Below the pieces are notes generated by a model. It was not told the DNA's origin. It searched no databases and worked only from the letters and a program-made list of their open reading frames with translations. A DNA stretch of 64,000 nucleotides from Calendula officinalis. Taxonomy: Eukaryota; Streptophyta; Magnoliopsida; Asterales; Asteraceae. Positions within the stretch are counted from its first letter, which is position 1. Every line of letters starts with the position of its first letter. Shown one piece after another: positions 35,819 to 46,453 of this stretch. The position numbers were made by a program, and so were the translations under genes. The stretch lies in assembly GCA_963853835.1 (NCBI GenBank), contig OY970832.1, forward strand, positions 37,480,063 to 37,544,062, given 5' to 3'.

Positions 35819-38382
35819 TTGGATATTGAAGAGTTCGGGCCGAAGAGGGATGTTCGGGCCGAAGTGGTGTTCGGGCCGAAGTGGGATGTTCGGGCCGAAG
35901 TGGTGTTCGGCCGAAGTTCGGTGTTCGGGCCGAGGATGATGTTCGGGCCGAGGTTGAAGTTCGGGCCGAGGTCGGAGTTCGGGCCGAGGTCGGAGTTCGG
36001 GCCGAGGTCGGAGTTCGGGCCGAGGTTGAAGTTCGGGCCGAAAATGAAGTTCGGGCCGGGAACATTGAAGAGTTCGGGCCGAACTTGTTCTTGGCAGTGA
36101 CGAACGAACCAGCTATTTTGGTTACTCGTGGGCGTGAAACGGACACCCGAGCTGAAACTTATGAATGTTTTAATATAGCACCTTTTGTCACACAATCTTG
36201 GATATTGAAGAGTTCGGGCCGAAGAGGGATGTTCGGGCCGAAGTGGTGTTCGGGCCGAAGTGGGATGTTCGGGCCGAAGTGGTGTTCTGGCCGAAGTTCG
36301 GTGTTCGGGCCGAGGATGATGTTCGGGCCGAGGTTGAAGTTCGGGCCGAGGTCGGAGTTCGGGCCGAGGTTGAAGTTCGGGCCGAGGTTGAAGTTCGGGC
36401 CGAAAATGAAGTTCGGGCCAGGAACAGTGAAGAGTTCGGGCCGAACTTGTTCTTGGCAGTGACGAAGGAACCAGCTATTTTGGTTACTCGTGGGCGTGAA
36501 ACAGACACCCGAGCTGAAAGTTATAAATGTTTTAGTATAGCACCTTTTGTCACACAATCTTGGATATTGAAGAGTTCGGGTCGAAGAGGGATGTTCGGGC
36601 CGAGGTGGTGTTCGGGCCGAAGTGGTGTTCGGGCAGAAGTGGTGTTCGGGCCGAGGTTCGGTGTTCGGGTCGAGGATGATGTTCGGGCCGAGGTTGAAGT
36701 TCGGGCTGAGGTCGGAGTTCGGGCCGAGGTTGAAGTTCGGGCCGAGGTTGAAGTTCGGGCCGAAAATGAAGTTCGGCCGAGAACAGTGAAGAGTTCGGGC
36801 CGAACTTGTTCTTGGCAGTGACGAACGAACCAGTTATTTTGGTTACTCGTGGGCGTGAAACGGACACCCGAGCTGAAAGTTATGAATGTTTTAGTATAGC
36901 ACCTTTTGTCACACAATCTTGGATATTGAAGAGTTCGAGCTGAAGAGGGATGTTCGGGCCGAAGTGGTGTTCGGGCCGAAGTGGGATGTTCGGGCCGAAG
37001 TGGTGTTCGGGACGAAGTTCGGTGTTCGGGCCGAGGATGATGTTCGGGCCGAGGTCGGAGTTCGGGCCGAGGTCGGAGTTCGGGCCGAGGTCGGAGTTCG
37101 GGCCGAGGTTGAAGTTCGGGCCGAAAATGAAGTTCGGGCCGGGAACAGTGAAGAGTTCGGGCCGAACTTGTTCTTGGCAGTGACGAATGAACCAGCTATT
37201 TTGGTTACTCGTGGGCGTGAAACGGACACCCGAGCTGAAAGTTATGAATGTTTTAATATATCACCTTTTGTCACACAATCTTGGATATTGAAGAATTCGG
37301 GCCGAAGAGGGATGTTCGTGCCGAAGTGGTGTTCGGGGCGAAGTGGGATGTTCGGGCCGAAGTGGTGTTCGGGCCGAAGTGGTGTTCGAGCCAAAGTTCG
37401 TTGTTCGGGCCGAGGATGATGTTCGGGCCGAGGTTGAAATTCGGGCCGAGGTCGGAGTTCGGGCTGAGGTTGAAGTTCGGGCCGAGGTTGAAGTTCGGGA
37501 CGAAAATGAAGTTCGGGCCGTGAACAGTGTAGAGTTCGGGCCGAACTTGTTCTTGGCAGTGACGAACGAACCAGCTATTTTGGTTACTCGTGGGCGTGAA
37601 ACGGACACCCGAGCTGAAAGTTATGAATGTTTTAGTATAGCACCTTTTGTCACACAATCTTGGATATTGAAGAGTTCGGGCCGAAGAGGGATGTTCGGGC
37701 CGAAGTGGTGTTCGGGCCGAAGTGGGATGTTCGGGCCGAAGTGGTGTTCGGCCGAAGTTCGGTGTTTGGGCCGAGGATGATGTTCGGGCCGAGGTTGAAG
37801 TTCGGGCCGAGGTCGGAGTTCGGGCCGAGGTCGGAGTTCGGGCCGAGGTTGAAGTTCGGGCCGAAAATGAAGTTCAGGCCGGGAACATTGAAGAGTTCGG
37901 GCCGAACTTGTTCTTGGCAGTGACGAACGAACCAGCTATTTTGGTTACTCGTGGGCGTGAAACGGACACCCGAGCTGAAACTTATGAATGTTTTAATATA
38001 GCACCTTTTATCACACAATCTTGGATATTGAAGAGTTCGGGCCGAAGAGGGATGTTCGGGCCGAAGTGGTGTTCGGGCCGAAGTGGGATGTTCGGGCCGA
38101 AGTGGTGTTCGGGCCGAAGTTCGGTGTTCGGGCCGAGGATGATGTTCGGGCCGAGGTTGAAGTTCGGGCCGAGGTCGGAGTTCGGCCCGAGGTTGAAGTT
38201 CGGGCCGAGGTTGAAGTTCGGGCCGAAAATGAAGTTCGGGCCAGGAACAGTGAAGAGTTCGGGCCGAACTTGTTCTTGGCAGTGACGAAGGTACCAGCTA
38301 CTTTGGTTACTCGTGGGCGTGAAACGGACACCTGAGCTGAAAGTTATAAATGTTTTAGTATAGCACCTTTTGTCACACAATC
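35819..38382 (+). repeat. Seven-monomer HOR copy, sub-repeats lost (2564 bp)
   Basis: This is the partner of 33219-35818. Private variants include ttcggccgaga without one G at about 36775, gggcAgaagtgg near 36631, and ttcgTtgttcgg near 37398. Both copies share gagttcgAgcTgaag at the 34338/36919 monomers and gaaacAgacacc at 33901/36501. Confidence 0.86.
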
Positions 38383-41300
38383 TTGGATATTGAAGAGTTC
38401 GGGCCGAAGAGGGATGTTCGGGCCGAAGTGGTGTTCGGGCCGAAGTGGTGTTCGGGCTGAAGTGGTGTTCGGGCCGAAGTTCGGTGTTCAGGCCGAGGAT
38501 GATGTTCGGGCCGAGGTTGAAGTTCGGGCCGAGGTCAGAGTTCGGGCCGTGGTTGAAGTTCGGGCCGAAAATGAAGTTCGGGCCGAAAATGAAGTTCGGG
38601 CCGAGAACAGTGAAGAGTTCGGGCCGAACTTGTTCTTGGCAGTGACGAACGAACCAGTTATTTTGGTTACTCGTGGGCGTGAAACGGACACCCGAGCTGA
38701 AAGTTATGAATGTTTTAGTATAGCACCTTTTGTCACACAATCTTGGATATTGAAGAGTTCGGGCCGAAGAGGGATGTTCGGGCCGAAGTGGTGTTCGGGC
38801 CGAAGAGGGATGTTCGGGCCGAAGTGGTGTTCGGGCCGAAGTGGTGTTCGGGCCGAAGTGGTGTTCGGGCCGAAGTGGTGTTCGGGCCGAAGTTCGGTGT
38901 TCGGGCCGAGGATGATGTTAGGGCCGAGGTCGGAGTTCGGGCCGAGGTCGGAGTTCGGGTCGAGGTCGTAGTTCGGGCCGAGGTTGAAGTTCGGGCCGAA
39001 AATGAAGTTCGGGCCGGGAACAGTGAAGAGTTCGGGCCGAACTTGTTCTTGGCAGTGACGAACGAACCAGTTATTTTGGTTACTCGTGGGCGTGAAACGG
39101 ACACCCGAGCTGAAAGTTATGAATGTTTTAGTATAGCACCTTTTTTCACACAATCTTGGATATTGAAGAGTTCGAGCCGAAGAGGGATGTTCGGGCCGAA
39201 GTGGTGTTCGGGCCGATGTTCGGTGTTCGGGCCGAGGTTGAAGTTCGGGCCGAGGTCGGAGTTCGGGCCGAGGTTGAAGTTCGGGCCGAGGATGAAGTTC
39301 GGGCCGAAAATGAAGTTCGGGCCGGGAATAGTGAAGAGTTCGGGCCGAACTTGTTCTTGGCAGTGACGAACGAACCAGCTATTTTGGTTACTCGTGGGCG
39401 TGAAACGAACACCCGAGCTGAAACTTATGAATGTTTTAATATAGCACCATTTGTCACACAATCTTGGATATTGAAGAATTCGGGCCGAAGAGGGATGTTC
39501 GAGCCGAAGTGGTGTTCGGGGCGAAGTGGGATGTTCGGGCCGAAGTGGTGTTCGGGCCAAAGTTCGGTGTTCGGGCCGAGGATGATGTTCGGGCCGAGGT
39601 TGAAATTCGGGCCAAGGTCGGAGTTCGAGCCGAGGTTGAAGTTCAGGCCGAGGTTGAAGTTCGGGACGAAAATGAAGTTCGGGCCGGGAACAGTGTAGAG
39701 TTCGGGCAGAACCTGTTCTTGGCAGTGACGAACGAACCAGCTATTTTGGTTACTCGTGGGCGTGAAACGGACACCCGAGCTGAAAGTTATGAATGTTTTA
39801 GTATAGCACCTTTTGTCACACAATCTTGGATATTGAAGAGTACGGGCCGAAGAGGGATGTTCGGGCCGAAGTGGTGTTCGGGCCGAAGTGGTGTTCGGGC
39901 CGAAGTGGTGTTCGGGCCGAAGTTCGGTGTTCAGGCCGAGGATGATGTTCGGGCCGAGGTTGAAGTTCGGGCCGAGGTCGGAGTTCGGGCCGAGGTTGAA
40001 GTTCGGGCCGAGGTCGGAGTTCGGGCCGAGGTTGAAGTTCGGGTCGAGGTTGAAGTTCGGGCCGAAAATGAAGTTCGGGCCGAGAACAGTGAAGAGTTCG
40101 GGCCGAACTTGTTCTTGGCAGTGACGAAGGTACCAGCTATTTTGGTTACTCGTGGGCATGAAACGGACACCTGAGCTGAAAGTTATAAATGTTTTAGTAT
40201 AGCACCTTTTGTCACACAATCTTGGATATTGAAGAGTTCGGGCCGAAGAGGGATGTTCGGGCCGAAGTGGTGTTCGGGCCGAAGTGGTGTTCGGGCTGAA
40301 GTGGTGTTCGGGCCGAAGTTCGGTGTTCGGGCCGAGGATGATGTTCGGGCCGAGGTTGAAGTTCGGGCCGAGGTCAGAGTTCGGGCCGAGGTTGAAGTTC
40401 GGGCCGTGGTTGAAGTTCGGGCCGAAAATGAAGTTCGGGCCGAAAATGAAGTTCGGGCCGAGAACAGTGAAGAGTTCGGGCCGAACTTGTTCTTGGCAGT
40501 GACGAACGAACCAGTTATTTTGGTTACTCGTGGGCGTGAAACGGACACCCGAGCTGAAAGTTATGAATGTTTTAGTATAGCACCTTTTGTCACACAATCT
40601 TGGATATTGAAGAGTTCGGGCCGAAGAGGGATGTTCGGGCCGAAGTGGTGTTCGGGCCGAAGTGGGATGTTCGGGCCGAAGTGGTGTTCGGGCCGAAGTG
40701 GTGTTCGGGCCGAAGTTCGGTGTTCGGGCCGAGGATGATGTTAGGGCCGAGGTCGGAGTTCGGGCCGAGGTCGGAGTTCGGGTCGAGGTCGGAGTTCGGG
40801 CCGAGGTTGAAGTTCGGGCCGAAAATGAAGTTCGGGCCGGGAACAGTGAAGAGTTCGGGCCGAACTTGTTCTTGGCAGTGACGAACGAACCAGTTATTTT
40901 GGTTACTCGTGGGCGTGAAACAGACACCCGAGCTGAAAGTTATGAATGTTTTAGTATAGCACCTTTTTTCACACAATCTTGGATATTGAAGAGTTCGAGC
41001 CGAAGAGGGATGTTCGGGCCGAAGTGGTGTTCGGGCCAAAGTTCGGTTGTTCGGGCCGAAGTGGTGTTCGGGCCGATGTTCGGTGTTCGGGCCGAGGTTG
41101 AAGTTCGGGCCGAGGTCGGAGTTCGGGCCGAGGTTGAAGTTCGGGCCGAGGTTGAAGTTCGGGCCGAAAATGAAGTTCGGGCCGGGAACAGTGAAGAGTT
41201 CGGGCCGAACTTGTTCTTGGCAGTGACGAACGAACCAGCTATTTTGGTTACTCGTGGGCGTGAAACGAACACCCGAGCTGAAACTTATGAATGTTTTAAT

Positions 41301-43147
41301 ATAGCACCATTTGTCACACAATCTTGGATATTGAAGAATTCGGGCCGAAGAGGGATGTTCGAGCCGAAGTGGTGTTCGGGGCGAAGTGGGATGTTCGGGC
41401 CGAAGTGGTGTTCGGGCCAAAGTCGGTGTTCGGGCCGAGGATGATGTTCGGGCCGAGGTTGAAATTCGGGCCAAGGTCGGAGTTCGAGCCGAGGTTGAAG
41501 TTCGGGCCGAAAATGAAGTTCGGGCCGGGAACAGTGAAGAGTTCGGGCCGAACTTGTTCTTGGCAGTGACGAACGAACCAGCTATTTTGGTTACTCGTGG
41601 GCGTGAAACGAACACCCGAGCTGAAACTTATGAATGTTTTAATATAGCACCATTTGTCACACAATCTTGGATATTGAAGAATTCGGGCCGAAGAGGGATG
41701 TTCGAGCCGAAGTGGTGTTCGGGGCGAAGTGGGATGTTCGGGCCGAAGTGGTGTTCGGGCCAAAGTTCGGTGTTCGGGCCGAGGATGATGTTCGGGCCGA
41801 GGTTGAAATTCGGGCCAAGGTCGGAGTTCGAGCCGAGGTTGAAGTTCAGGCCGAGGTTGAAGTTCGGGACGAAAATGAAGTTCGGGCCGGGAACAGTGTA
41901 GAGTTCGGGCAGAACCTGTTCTTGGCAGTGACGAACGAACCAGCTATTTTGGTTACTCGTGGGCGTGAAACGGACACCCGAGCTGAAAGTTATGAATGTT
42001 TTAGTATAGCACCTTTTGTCACACAATCTTGGATATTGAAGAGTTCGGGCCGAAGAGGGATGTTCGGGCCGAAGTGGTGTTCGGGCCGAAGTGGTGTTCG
42101 GGCCGAAGTTCGGTGTTCAGGCCGAGGATGATGTTCGGGTCGAGGTTGAAGTTCGGGCCGAGGTCGGAGTTCGGGCCGAGGTTGAAGTTCGGGCCGAGGT
42201 CGGAGTTCGGGCCGAGGTTGAAGTTCGGGCCGAGGTTGAAGTTCGGGCCGAGAACAGTGAAGAGTTCGGGCCGAACTTGTTCTTGGCAGTGACGAACGAA
42301 CCAGTTATTTTGGTTACTCGTGGGCGTGAAACGGACACCCGAGCTGAAAGTTATGAATGTTTTAATATAGCACCTTTTGTCACACAATCTTGGATATTGA
42401 AGAATTCGGGCCGAAGAGGGATGTTCGTGCCGAAGTGGTGTTCGGGGCGAATTGGGATGTTCGGGCCCAAGTGGTGTTCGGGTTGAAGTGGTGTTCGGGC
42501 TAAAGTTCGGTGTTCGGGCCGAGGATGATGTTCGGGCCGAGGTTGAAATTCGGGCCGAGGTCGGAGTTCGGGCTGAGGTTGAAGTTCGGGCCGAGGTTGA
42601 AGTTCGGGACGAAAATGAAGTTCGGGCCGTGAACAGTGCAGAGTTCGGGCCGAACTTGTTCTTGGCAGTGACGAACGAACCAGCTATTTTGGTTACTCGT
42701 GGGCGTGAAACGGACACCCGAGCTGAAAGTTATGAATGTTTTAGTATAGCACCTTTTGTCACACAATCTTGGATATTGAAGAGTTCGGGCCGAAGAGGGA
42801 TGTTCGGGCCGAAGTGGTGTTCGGGCCGAAGTGGGATGTTCGGGCCGAAGTGGTGTTCGGCCGAAGTTCGGTGTTCGGGCCGAGGATGATGTTCGGGCCG
42901 AGGTTGAAGTTCGGGCCGAGGTCGGAGTTCGGGCCGAGGTCGGAGTTCGGGCCGAGGTCGGAGTTCGGGCCGAGGTTGAAGTTCGGGCCAAAAATGAAGT
43001 TCGGGCCGGGAACATTGAAGAGTTCGGGCCGAACTTGTTCTTGGCAGTGACGAACGAACCAGCTATTTTGGTTACTCGTGGGCGTGAAACGGACACCCGA
43101 GCTGAAACTTATGAATGTTTTAATATAGCACCTTTTGTCACACAATC

Positions 43148-46100
43148 TTGGATATTGAAGAGTTCGGGCCGAAGAGGGATGTTCGGGCCGAAGTGGTGTT
43201 CGGGCCGAAGTGGGATGTTCGGGCCGAAGTGGTGTTCGGGCCGAAGTTCGGTGTTCGGGCCGAGGATGATGTTCGGGCCGAGGTTGAAGTTCGGGTCGAG
43301 GTCGGAGTTCGGGCCGAGGTTGAAGTTCGGGCCGAGGTTGAAGTTCAGGCCGAAAATGAAGTTCGGGCCAGGAACAGTGAAGAGTTCGGGCCGAACTTGT
43401 TCTTGGCAGTGACGAAGGAACCAGCTATTTTGGTTACTCGTGGGCGTGAAACAGACACCCGAGCTGAAAGTTATAAATGTTTTAGTATAGCACCTTTTGT
43501 CACACAATCTTGGATATTGAAGAGTTCGGGTCGAAGAGGGATGTTCGTGCCGAAGTGGTGTTCGGGGCGAAGTGGGATGTTCGGGCCGAAGTGGTGTTTG
43601 GGCCGAATTGGTATTCGGGCTGAAGTGGTGTTCGGGCCGAAGTTCGGTGTTCGGGCCGAGGATGATGTTCGGGCCGAGGTTGAAGTTCGGGCTGAGGTCG
43701 GAGTTCGGGCCGAGGTTGAAGTTCGGGCCGAGGTTGAAGTTCGGGCCGAAAATGAAGTTCGGGCCGAGAACAGTGAAGAGTTCGGGCCGAACTTGTTCTT
43801 GGCAGTGACGAACGAACCAGTTATTTTGGTTACTCGTGGGCGTGAAACGGACACCCGAGCTGAAAGTTATGAATGTTTTAGTATAGCACCTTTTGTCACA
43901 CAATCTTCGATATTGAAGAGTTCGGGTCGAAGAGGGATGTTCGGGCCGAAGTGGTGTTTGGGCCGAATTGGTGTTCGGGCTGAAGTGGTGTTCGGGCCGA
44001 AGTTCGGTGTTCGGGCCGAGGATGATGTTCGGGCCGAGGTTGAAGTTCGGGCTGAGGTCGGAGTTCGGGCCGAGGTTGAAGTTCGGGCCGAGGTTGAAGT
44101 TCGGGCCAAAAATGAAGTTCGGGCCGAGAACAGTGAAGAGTTCGGGCCGAACTTGTTCTTGGCAGTGACGAACGAACCAGTTATTTTGGTTACTCGTGGG
44201 CGTGAAACGGACACCCGAGCTGAAAGTTATGAATGTTTTAGTATAGCACCTTTTTTCACACAATCTTGGATATTGAAGAGTTCGAGCCGAAGAGGGATGT
44301 TCGGGCCGAAGTGGTGTTCGGGCCAAAGTTCGGTTGTTCGGGCCGAAGTGGTGTTCGGGCTGATGTTCGGTGTTTGGGCCGAGGTTGAAGTTCGGGCCGA
44401 GGTCGGAGTTCGGGCCGAGGTTGAAGTTCGGGCCGAGGATGAAGTTCGGGCCGAAAATGAAGTTCGGGCCGGGAACAGTGAAGAGTTCGGGCCGAACTTG
44501 TTCTTGGCAGTGACGAACGAACCAGCTATTTTGGTTACTCGTGGGCGTGAAACGAACACCCGAGCTGAAACTTATGAATGTTTTAATATAGCACCATTTG
44601 TCACACAATCTTGGATATTGAAGAATTCGGGCCGAAGAGGGATGTTCGAGCCGAAGTGGTGTTCGGGGCGAAGTGGGATGTTCGGGCCGAAGTGGTGGTC
44701 GGGCCAAAGTCGGTGTTCGGGCCGAGGATGATGTTCGGGCCGAGGTTGAAATTCGGGCCAAGGTCGGAGTTCTAGCCGAGGTTGAAGTTCGGGCCGAAAA
44801 TGAAGTTCGGGACGAAAACAGTGAAGAGTTCGGGCCGAACTTGTTCTTGGCAGTGATGAACGAACCAGCTATTTTGGTTACTCGTGGGCGTGAAACGAAC
44901 ACCCGAGCTGAAACTTATGAATGTTTTAATATAGCACCATTTGTCACACAATCTTGGATATTGAAGAATTCGGGCCGAAGAGGGATGTTCGAGCCGAAGT
45001 GGTGTTCGGGGCGAAGTGGGATGTTCGGGCCGAAGTGGTGTTCGGGCCAAAGTTCGGTGTTCGGGCCGAGGATGATGTTCGGGCCGAGGTTGAAATTCGG
45101 GCCAAGGTCGGAGTTCGAGCCGAGGTTGAAGTTCAGGCCGAGGTTGAAGTTCGGGACGAAAATGAAGTTCGGGCCGGGAACAGTGTAGAGTTCGGGCAGA
45201 ACCTGTTCTTGGAAGTGACGAACGAACCAGCTATTTTGGTTACTCGTGGGCGTGAAACGGACACCCGAGCTGAAAGTTATGAATGTTTTAGTAAAGCACC
45301 TTTTGTCACACAATCTTGGATATTGAAGAGTTCGGGCCGAAGAGGGATGTTCGGGCCGAAGTGGTGTTCGGGCCGAAGTTCGGTGTTCAGGCCGAGGATG
45401 ATGTTCGGGCCGAGGTTGAAGTTCGGGCCGAGGTCGGAGTTCGGGCCGAGGTTGAAGTTCGGGCCGAGGTCGGAGTTCGGGCCGAGGTCGGAGTTCGGGC
45501 CGAGGTTGAAGTTCGGGCCGAGGTTGAAGTTCGGGCCGAAAATGAAGTTCGGGCCGAGAACAGTGAAGAGTTCGGGCCGAACTTGTTCTTGGCAGTGACG
45601 AACGAACCAGTTATTTTGGTTACTCGTGGGCGTGAAACGGACACCCGAGCTGAAAGTTATGAATGTTTTAATATAGCACCTTTTGTCACACAATCTTGGA
45701 TATTGAAGAATTCGGGCCGAAGAGGGATGTTCGTGCCGAAGTGGTGTTCGGGGCGAAGTGGGATGTTCGGGCCCAAGTGGTGTTCGGGTTGAAGTGGTGT
45801 TCGGGCTAAAGTTCGGTGTTCGGGCCGAGGATGATGTTCGGGCCGAGGTTGAAATTCGGGCCGAGGTCGGAGTTCGGGCTGAGGTTGAAGTTCGGGCCGA
45901 GGTTGAAGTTCGGGACGAAAATGAAGTTCGGGCCGTGAACAGTGCAGAGTTCGGGCCGAACTTGTTCTTGGCAGTGACGAACGAACCAGCTATTTTGGTT
46001 ACTCGTGGGCGTGAAACGGACACCCGAGCTGAAAGTTATGAATGTTTTAGTATAGCACCTTTTCTCACACAATCTTGGATATTGAAGAGTTCGGGCCGAA

Positions 46101-46453
46101 GAGGGATGTTCGGGCCGAAGTGGTGTTCGGGCCGAAGTGGGATGTTCGGGCCGAAGTGGTGTTCGGCCGAAGTTCGGTGTTCGGGCCGAGGATGATGTTC
46201 GGGCCGAGGTTGAAGTTCGGGCCGAGGTCGGAGTTCGGGCCGAGGTCGGAGTTCGGGCCGAGGTCGGAGTTCGGGCCGAGGTTGAAGTTCGGGCCGAAAA
46301 TGAAGTTCGGGCCGGGAACATTGAAGAGTTCGGGCCGAACTTGTTCTTGGCAGTGACGAACGAACCAGCTATTTTGGTTACTCGTGGGCGTGAAACGGAC
46401 ACCCGAGCTGAAACTTATGAATGTTTTAATATAGCACCTTTTGTCACACAATC
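43148..46453 (+). repeat. Nine-monomer unit (3306 bp), longer relative of the 7-mer HOR
   Basis: Monomer lengths are 362, 396, 360, 345, 343, 362, 380, 379 and 379 bp. Compared with the 7-mer at 46454 it has two additional monomers: a second GAATTC monomer (44611-44953, with ttctAgccg near 44773) and the lesion monomer at 46075. The 3306-bp offset also relates 42390, 42769 and 43148 to 45696, 46075 and 46454. It may be the parent of the 7-mer through deletion of two monomers, or a sister arrangement. Confidence 0.85.
43522..43585 (+). repeat. Conversion-like patch inside a monomer head
   Basis: Monomer 43510 is 396 bp, against 360 bp for its counterparts at 46816, 49362 and 51908. The additional 36 bp are two sub-repeats, ttcgTgccgaagtggtg and ttcggGGcgaagtgggatg. 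These are the signature head units of the GAATTC monomers (for example 42390 and 48621) and are foreign to this subfamily. The simplest reading is a short conversion or crossover tract copied from a neighbouring monomer type. Confidence 0.8.

Larger units (their letters stand above)
25616..42389 (+). repeat. Subarray 5: second GAATTC cluster with 8- and 7-monomer periods
   Basis: Monomers start at 25616, 25960, 26321, 26665, 26954, 27297, 27676, 28055, 28417, 28813, 29192, 29536, 29896, 30239, 30618, 30997, 31359, 31719, 32064, 32426, 32840, 33219, 33598, 33960, 34338, 34717, 35096, 35475, 35819, 36198, 36560, 36919, 37281, 37660, 38021, 38383, 38743, 39156, 39464, 39826, 40222, 40600, 40979, 41324, 41667 and 42029. 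GAATTC lead-ins occur at 25616, 27297, 28813, 30239, 32064, 32840, 34717, 37281, 39464, 41324 and 41667. The anchor at 25960 is TGGGACATTG. Confidence 0.87.

Noticed and set aside
37398..37410. CENP-B-box-like sequence (agttcgTtgttcggg)
   Set aside because: It arises from one private G-to-T change in a ttcggtg unit, occurs in a single monomer and misses several essential CENP-B box positions.
43109..44902. Long overlapping reading frames that look like repeat proteins (SARTP-, FGPNF- or VRAEVEV-type)
   Set aside because: Both strands and several frames are open at once, most would start at TTG or GTG, monomer length is not a multiple of three, and variants are not biased to silent sites. Stop-poor sub-repeats explain them.
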